In this document: piece after piece, positions 4,448-8,235 of the stretch
Layout: every line of letters starts with the position of its first letter
Numbering within the stretch: position 1 is the stretch's first letter
Assembly (NCBI GenBank): GCA_021159845.1
Contig: JAGHDS010000012.1
Location: forward strand, 1-8,235
Length of the DNA stretch: 8,235 nucleotides
Source of the DNA: Anaerolineae bacterium
Lineage (GTDB): Bacteria > Chloroflexota > Anaerolineae > DUEN01
Reading direction: 5' to 3'
Notes under the pieces: model-generated
Told to the model about the DNA's origin: nothing
The model's database searches: none
Seen by the model: only the letters and a program-made list of their open reading frames with translations
Made by a program: the position numbers and the translations under genes

Positions 4448-5260
4448 CTACGGGTTGTAATGCACGATCAATACCGGCCGTAACTCCGGCGTTGCCACCT
4501 CTGCCGCGTAGATCTGCGTGTACCGTACCGGTGTGGGCGTGGCCTGCGGCGTGCTGGTCGCTTTTACCGTCGGCGTTGGTGTGGGCGTTGATGTCGGCGT
4601 TGATGTCGGCGTGCCACCAGCCTCGGCCCCAACCACCGCAAACGGCATGATGTCGCCCCCATCCGTCGCATTCGTGTAACACGTGTCCCCAGGGTAGCAG
4701 TCATCCTGCTCAATCAGCCACGTCGGCCGAGAAGCCGAGCACCCAAAGTCACTCCCCGGAGACAGGTAGAGATCATAATAAGCATCGTTCCAGTCCTGGT
4801 CCGTCGAGAGCGCCAGCCAGAAAGTCATCCCGCTGGTCAGTGTCACAGGCGAACTCAGCGTGATGGTAAACGTCTGGGCATTGTGGTAAGAATACGCCGG
4901 GATCCCGCCCGGCCCTATCGTCCCTGTAGCGATCGGCGGCCCGCTCCAGAACGGTAGTGAGGTCGTGTATATCCCTAGCGTGATCGGCTCGGTCGGCGCG
5001 CCGCCTCCCGCGTCCTCATACGACAGGTATAACTCCATCCCATCAATGCGCCAATCAGCATCCGCCTGCAACTTCCAGGCCCACCAGTCGTCCATGTCCA
5101 GCGAGGCCCTGGCGTCATAGTCACACGTGGGGTCGGTCTGGTCAAAAGGATCATGAACCCGGAACGTGTTGTAGAAGTCGGCATAGGCCCATACAATCAC
5201 AGCAAGGCCGCCCAAGATAACAAAGACCAGTCCCATCAGAGCAAATCTTTTTGCTTTCAT
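4448..5260 (-). CDS. Secreted beta-sandwich protein with Thr-Pro linker
   Basis: This 270-residue protein starts with MKAKRF and a hydrophobic stretch (7-25, ALMGLVFVILGGLAVIVWA), a signal peptide or anchor. Residues about 28-212 are a mostly beta domain with Cys pairs (including C47, C174, C188, C194). The pattern LGIYTTSLPFWSGPPIATGT, then FTITLSSPVTLTSGMTFWLAL resembles the 'choice-of-anchor' ligand-binding sandwiches of surface proteins. A Thr/Pro/Ser linker follows (217-244), containing a 12-bp tandem duplication at 4587-4610. The tail (246-270, YTQIYAAEVATPELRPVLIVHY) looks like the final strands of a DNRLRE domain, although no other part of such a domain is present. ATG 5260 is chosen for GAGGTG about 5 nt upstream; a GTG at 5281 would add 7 residues. 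The helix-turn-helix gene follows after 11 bp. Confidence 0.75.
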   Translation of the reverse strand: MKAKRFALMGLVFVILGGLAVIVWAYADFYNTFRVHDPFDQTDPTCDYDARASLDMDDWWAWKLQADADWRIDGMELYLSYEDAGGGAPTEPITLGIYTTSLPFWSGPPIATGTIGPGGIPAYSYHNAQTFTITLSSPVTLTSGMTFWLALSTDQDWNDAYYDLYLSPGSDFGCSASRPTWLIEQDDCYPGDTCYTNATDGGDIMPFAVVGAEAGGTPTSTPTSTPTPTPTVKATSTPQATPTPVRYTQIYAAEVATPELRPVLIVHYNP

Positions 5261-5288
5261 CAACACCTCATCCCCCTTCACCAGGGCA

Positions 5289-5339
5289 TTCCGGGATATT
5301 TCGGGATATTCCGGGATATTCCCGGATATTCCCGGGATA
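5289..5339. repeat. Five-unit array of a 10-bp repeat, TTCCGGGATA
   Basis: Five head-to-tail units lie at 5289-5298, 5299-5308, 5309-5318, 5319-5328 and 5329-5339 (the last has one extra base). The first three read TTYCGGGATA and the last two switch to TTCCCGG(G)ATA, which places a perfect palindrome, CCGGGA-TAT-TCCCGG, at 5311-5325. The array fills half of the 106-bp gap between the large surface-protein gene and the secreted-protein gene. A 10-bp period equals about one DNA turn, so a protein-binding array is possible. In RNA it could fold as a hairpin. Confidence 0.85.
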
Positions 5340-5366
5340 TAGATTCCTCAAATCTTTTTGCCGCAA

Positions 5367-8231
5367 TCAGGGCGTCCTCCCCATAATGCTATGCCCGCCC
5401 TCCGGCGTCGGAGCTACATACGGCTGGATCAGGGATGTTACATCCACCGTGTACGTCCCTGCCGCAGTGATCTCCACACACACCTCCGGCGACACGTAAT
5501 AATCCTGGCCGGGCATCATCCCAGGCGTGGCCCACGGCGTCGGCGTAGCCTCAAGCACGTTGGCATACCGCCACGTCGCCCCAATATCTACCCACTCATC
5601 CTTCTGCATCTGGTAGAAGCAAACCTCAACCGGTGGATTGAACACGGTCGGCACGGTGAACCGCATCAGCACCTGCCCCACATACGACACGTCCCTCAGC
5701 GGCTCCAGGTCCCACCCGAACAGCGGCTCCGCTACGGGTGTCCCCCAAGGATCAGCTTCAACCCTCATCGCCGTCAGCGCAGCCCTCGGCGTCTCCGTCC
5801 CCTCCACGATGTCGATGTCACCAATCCCAGGCGTCGGCGTAGTCGGAGTCGGAGTACCAGGATAGTACCCAGGCGGCAACACAACCGTTGCAACCGTCGT
5901 CGGCGTGGGCGTGAACGTCGGACCGGGCGTCGGGCACCAATCCACCGGCGTCTGCGTCGGCGTCGGGCTCAGCCAGAACCAGGCGTTTGATCTCCCAGGT
6001 GTCGCCCACCTGAACTCCACCCAGTAGTCAGAACCGTTAGGCCATGCACCGATCGACCTGCCACAAGGGGGAGCGTGCCACTCATGCCTGCTCAGCACCG
6101 CACCGTTGCGGTCCTGTAGATAGACGTCATTCATGTTCGGGTCAGCCGACAGATACAGACCGGTCTGGGCGGCGAAGAACACCTTCCACCCATGCGCCCT
6201 GACATACGTGTACCTCGGGATCTCGAAGCAGTTGCGATCTACACACAGCTGCATTCCGACTAAGGGCACGTCCTCATCGGTCGGGTTATACAGCTCGATG
6301 AAGCTGTCGTCCTCGTTGATGTATGGGTCCCCATACCAGTTTTGATCTGCTACCAGGCCGATCTCGTTCAGGACGATGTGGTCTTGAACCGTCCCGTACT
6401 CCGGCGGCGTGGGTTGGGGCAAGGGTGTGGGTGTGGGGGTACTAGCTCCGACCGTAGGAGTATTCGTCGGCGTTGGCGTGTCTGGCACCGCTGTTGCCGT
6501 CGGCGTCGGTGTAGCTGTGGGTGCTGTCCCTGGGTAAGCGCCGTAACAGGGGCTGTATGGGCTATCTACGTCGCAAGGGCCAGAGAACGGCACGATCTTC
6601 ACCATGTGGAAATAATCTGTACCGTCTTCGTTGTCGTACAGCCGCAGCGCGACCCCACCGGGCAGGTTGTTAATCAGCCGCATGTCGGCCAGTGCCAGCT
6701 TTACAACCCGCCACAGCCCGCTGTTCTGCTTGGTGATGATTCGACTCCTCATCACTTGATCGGCTCCCAGGTATTCAAGTTGGAAGCCGTCAGTCCCATT
6801 ATCCAGGAACCAGATCGAGACGATGTACTGCGCTGACCCTCCGTCATTCAGTGGTAGTTGATCGTAATACGCCCAAGTCGGGTCGACGGAGATGCCGATG
6901 TAGTGATTCACTGCTGTCGTGCCCAGCGCGTGGCGCGAGTATGGCTGCCATCTGGCTGTCTGAGGAATCACTGAGCTCGTAGAGCGTACGTACTGCGTTG
7001 GCGTGTACGTAGCTGTGTCCCGCACCAAGCCCAGGGCGAAATCATCCGGGATGTAAGTCGAGCCACACGCGCCGCTGTTACAGACATATGGGGCGCCTTC
7101 TGGCGCGTGGAACGCGATCCAGGCGATCTCACTGCTGCTATCCCAGCTCAAGCTGCTTGCGATCAAGCCTGAGAAGCCAGGGTTGATCGGCTGTGTATCG
7201 TAGGTGTCACCCCACAGGACCGGCCCCCAGCGATGATTCAGAGCTATGAAATCGGCCCTGTGAGAGAGAGCGTTGAGAATGCTCCAGTAACCCCACCAGG
7301 CCCCGCCACCCCGCCAGGTGTCGGCAGGGTAGTCGAGGATGCTGGCACCACCGGGATTGTGCGAGAACTCGAACGCAACAGAAGTCGTCACTACCTCTGT
7401 CACATCGTACTTCATCGCCTGCGCCCATGTCCCAGTCCCATAAGCATCCTGCTGATCGGGTGCCAAGCCATTCATCTTGTATCCAGCTCCATGCTGGCTG
7501 GCATACTCGACGATCTCCTTGCGGCCCGCGTTGCTGCCTCCAGCGTAGCTGCATGGCGCGGGCGCGGCCTGGATCCATACTGGCTTCGGTGACCAGGCAG
7601 CCACGGCTACATCGATCGCGTGCTTGATGAACGCCTTGTACTCATCACAGGTCAGGACTGTGGCCGCTTCCGCCCGGTAGTCACACCCGGCCAGGTTCTT
7701 GACCGGCGTCGTCTCTCCATCCACACCGACGCTGATCCAGTACCCGACGACGTTCGAATCATCCTTATATCTGGCCGCCAGCTCTTGGACCATCTTGTCG
7801 TACTCGGCTACCCATGCCGGATCGTCGTACATCGGCATCGTCACGGCTGGGCAGCTCCCGCCGGGATCCAGCTCGTAACCAGAGGAGCGCCCCATCTTCC
7901 GGTATACCCACCCCGGCGTGTGATCCACATAATCAGACGTATAGAGCTCAATCTGCATCATCACAGGCTTTGTGACCACATCGCCGGATGCCAGCTCGAC
8001 CCGCTGGCCCTGGGCTGTCTCTACATATCGGTCAAGGCTGCCCCACGAGAAGCTGTCATCGCCGGGCTCCAGCTCATCCCAATTCCACGGCCTCATGGAA
8101 CCGATGGCGGGCCACCAGGGATGGGCTACTCGCTCGTGTGTGTTGGTGTAATCGTCCCTGAAGAACACGACGTTCACCGGCGGCGTGGGCGTGGCTTCCA
8201 TTACGCCTACGTCTTGATCCTGCATCGTCAT
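5367..8231 (-). CDS. Large multidomain surface protein: glycoside-hydrolase-like, lamin-tail and DNRLRE-like domains (5'-partial)
   Basis: The visible 954 residues contain five parts. Residues about 20-400 resemble a TIM-barrel glycosidase (WWPAIGSMRPWNWDELEPGD at 39-58, GYWISVGVDGET at 163-174, SVAFEFSHNPGG at 284-295); Glu173 and Glu288 are candidate catalytic acids by position only. Residues about 430-550 look like a carbohydrate-binding beta-sandwich. A Thr-Pro linker (568-610) follows. Residues about 616-750 are a lamin-tail domain (HIVLNEIGLVADQ, then DSFIELYNPTDEDVPLVGMQL, then WATPGRSNAW). A second linker (755-802) leads to a DNRLRE-like domain (about 815-954: VGQVLMRFTVP, DEWVDIGATWRYA, YTVDVTSLIQPYV). 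The chain stops before the usual last strands of that domain. The first ATG (8231) is 4 bp from the edge, the frame is open to the edge, and a linker-like EATPTPP follows at once with no signal peptide. The true start is therefore probably outside the window. Likely exported; the substrate is unknown. Confidence 0.8.
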   Translation of the reverse strand: MTMQDQDVGVMEATPTPPVNVVFFRDDYTNTHERVAHPWWPAIGSMRPWNWDELEPGDDSFSWGSLDRYVETAQGQRVELASGDVVTKPVMMQIELYTSDYVDHTPGWVYRKMGRSSGYELDPGGSCPAVTMPMYDDPAWVAEYDKMVQELAARYKDDSNVVGYWISVGVDGETTPVKNLAGCDYRAEAATVLTCDEYKAFIKHAIDVAVAAWSPKPVWIQAAPAPCSYAGGSNAGRKEIVEYASQHGAGYKMNGLAPDQQDAYGTGTWAQAMKYDVTEVVTTSVAFEFSHNPGGASILDYPADTWRGGGAWWGYWSILNALSHRADFIALNHRWGPVLWGDTYDTQPINPGFSGLIASSLSWDSSSEIAWIAFHAPEGAPYVCNSGACGSTYIPDDFALGLVRDTATYTPTQYVRSTSSVIPQTARWQPYSRHALGTTAVNHYIGISVDPTWAYYDQLPLNDGGSAQYIVSIWFLDNGTDGFQLEYLGADQVMRSRIITKQNSGLWRVVKLALADMRLINNLPGGVALRLYDNEDGTDYFHMVKIVPFSGPCDVDSPYSPCYGAYPGTAPTATPTPTATAVPDTPTPTNTPTVGASTPTPTPLPQPTPPEYGTVQDHIVLNEIGLVADQNWYGDPYINEDDSFIELYNPTDEDVPLVGMQLCVDRNCFEIPRYTYVRAHGWKVFFAAQTGLYLSADPNMNDVYLQDRNGAVLSRHEWHAPPCGRSIGAWPNGSDYWVEFRWATPGRSNAWFWLSPTPTQTPVDWCPTPGPTFTPTPTTVATVVLPPGYYPGTPTPTTPTPGIGDIDIVEGTETPRAALTAMRVEADPWGTPVAEPLFGWDLEPLRDVSYVGQVLMRFTVPTVFNPPVEVCFYQMQKDEWVDIGATWRYANVLEATPTPWATPGMMPGQDYYVSPEVCVEITAAGTYTVDVTSLIQPYVAPTPEGGHSIMGRTP

Positions 8232-8235
8232 ATAT

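Noticed and set aside
3226..4460. Two long plus-strand frames (about 265 and 268 codons) antisense to the vapBC and helix-turn-helix genes
   Set aside because: Their sequences are low-complexity His/Ser/Pro-rich translations with no family pattern, and they oppose genes with clear domains and ribosome binding sites.
4437..4682. N-terminal extension of the helix-turn-helix gene by 82 codons
   Set aside because: This part is the secreted-protein gene's linker read in another frame (His/Asp/Ala repeats). The ATG at 4436 has a good ribosome binding site and a sensible spacing.
5289..5339. CRISPR array
   Set aside because: The units are 10 bp with no spacers; this is a short tandem repeat.
5341..5359. 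Rho-independent terminator (AGATT...AATCT followed by TTTTT)
   Set aside because: The T-run follows only on the plus strand, where no gene ends, and the 5-bp A/T-rich stem is weak.
5358..5990. Plus-strand Arg/His-rich frames antisense to the large surface protein, including the 164-codon frame at 6342-6836
   Set aside because: They are mirror translations of Thr-Pro and other codons of the large gene and show no independent coding signal.

Overview
The window looks like chromosomal accessory DNA of a moderately GC-rich bacterium, most likely a member of the Chloroflexota. That placement is an inference. It rests mainly on the long Thr-Pro linkers of the two exported proteins and on the mix of small toxin-antitoxin modules with large lamin-tail/DNRLRE-type surface proteins. 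No rRNA, tRNA, transposase, integrase or CRISPR array is visible.

Layout. Bases 1-491 hold no convincing gene, only a strong GGTGG/CCACC hairpin at 398-433. A sigma70-like promoter (492-520) then drives a Phd/YefM antitoxin and an overlapping RelE/ParE toxin on the plus strand (580-1099). Everything after that is on the minus strand. There is a decayed copy of the last 31 codons of a membrane-protein gene (1112-1204). A second hairpin (1218-1240) shares its core with the first. An overlapping DUF4258 toxin / YgiT-type zinc-finger antitoxin pair follows (1245-1845). Then comes the intact membrane-protein gene (1904-2635). Upstream of it lies a region of about 210 bp with no plausible gene but dense pairing potential (2740-2948) and its own promoter. 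Next are a VapBC pair (3082-3809) with a promoter and candidate operator, a 162-residue helix-turn-helix protein (3948-4436), a secreted beta-sandwich protein (4448-5260), a 10-bp-period repeat array, and a very large multidomain surface protein (5367 to the right edge, probably incomplete at its N-terminus).

How the parts work together. Three different type II toxin-antitoxin modules occupy 3.3 kb around the membrane-protein gene. Together with the displaced gene tail and the shared hairpins, this suggests a site that has taken repeated insertions. The right half looks like a leftward transcription unit: a large glycoside-hydrolase-like/lamin-tail surface protein, a small secreted protein, then a DNA-binding protein whose start is 11 bp after the preceding stop.

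The most interesting signal is the putative structured RNA at 2740-2948. Two long helices (19 and 15 bp) interlock as a pseudoknot or loop-loop contact. All four of their non-Watson-Crick positions become G-U wobbles only if the minus strand is transcribed, which is also the strand served by an upstream TTGACA promoter. I cannot assign it to a known RNA family. It could be an independent small RNA or the leader of the membrane-protein gene.
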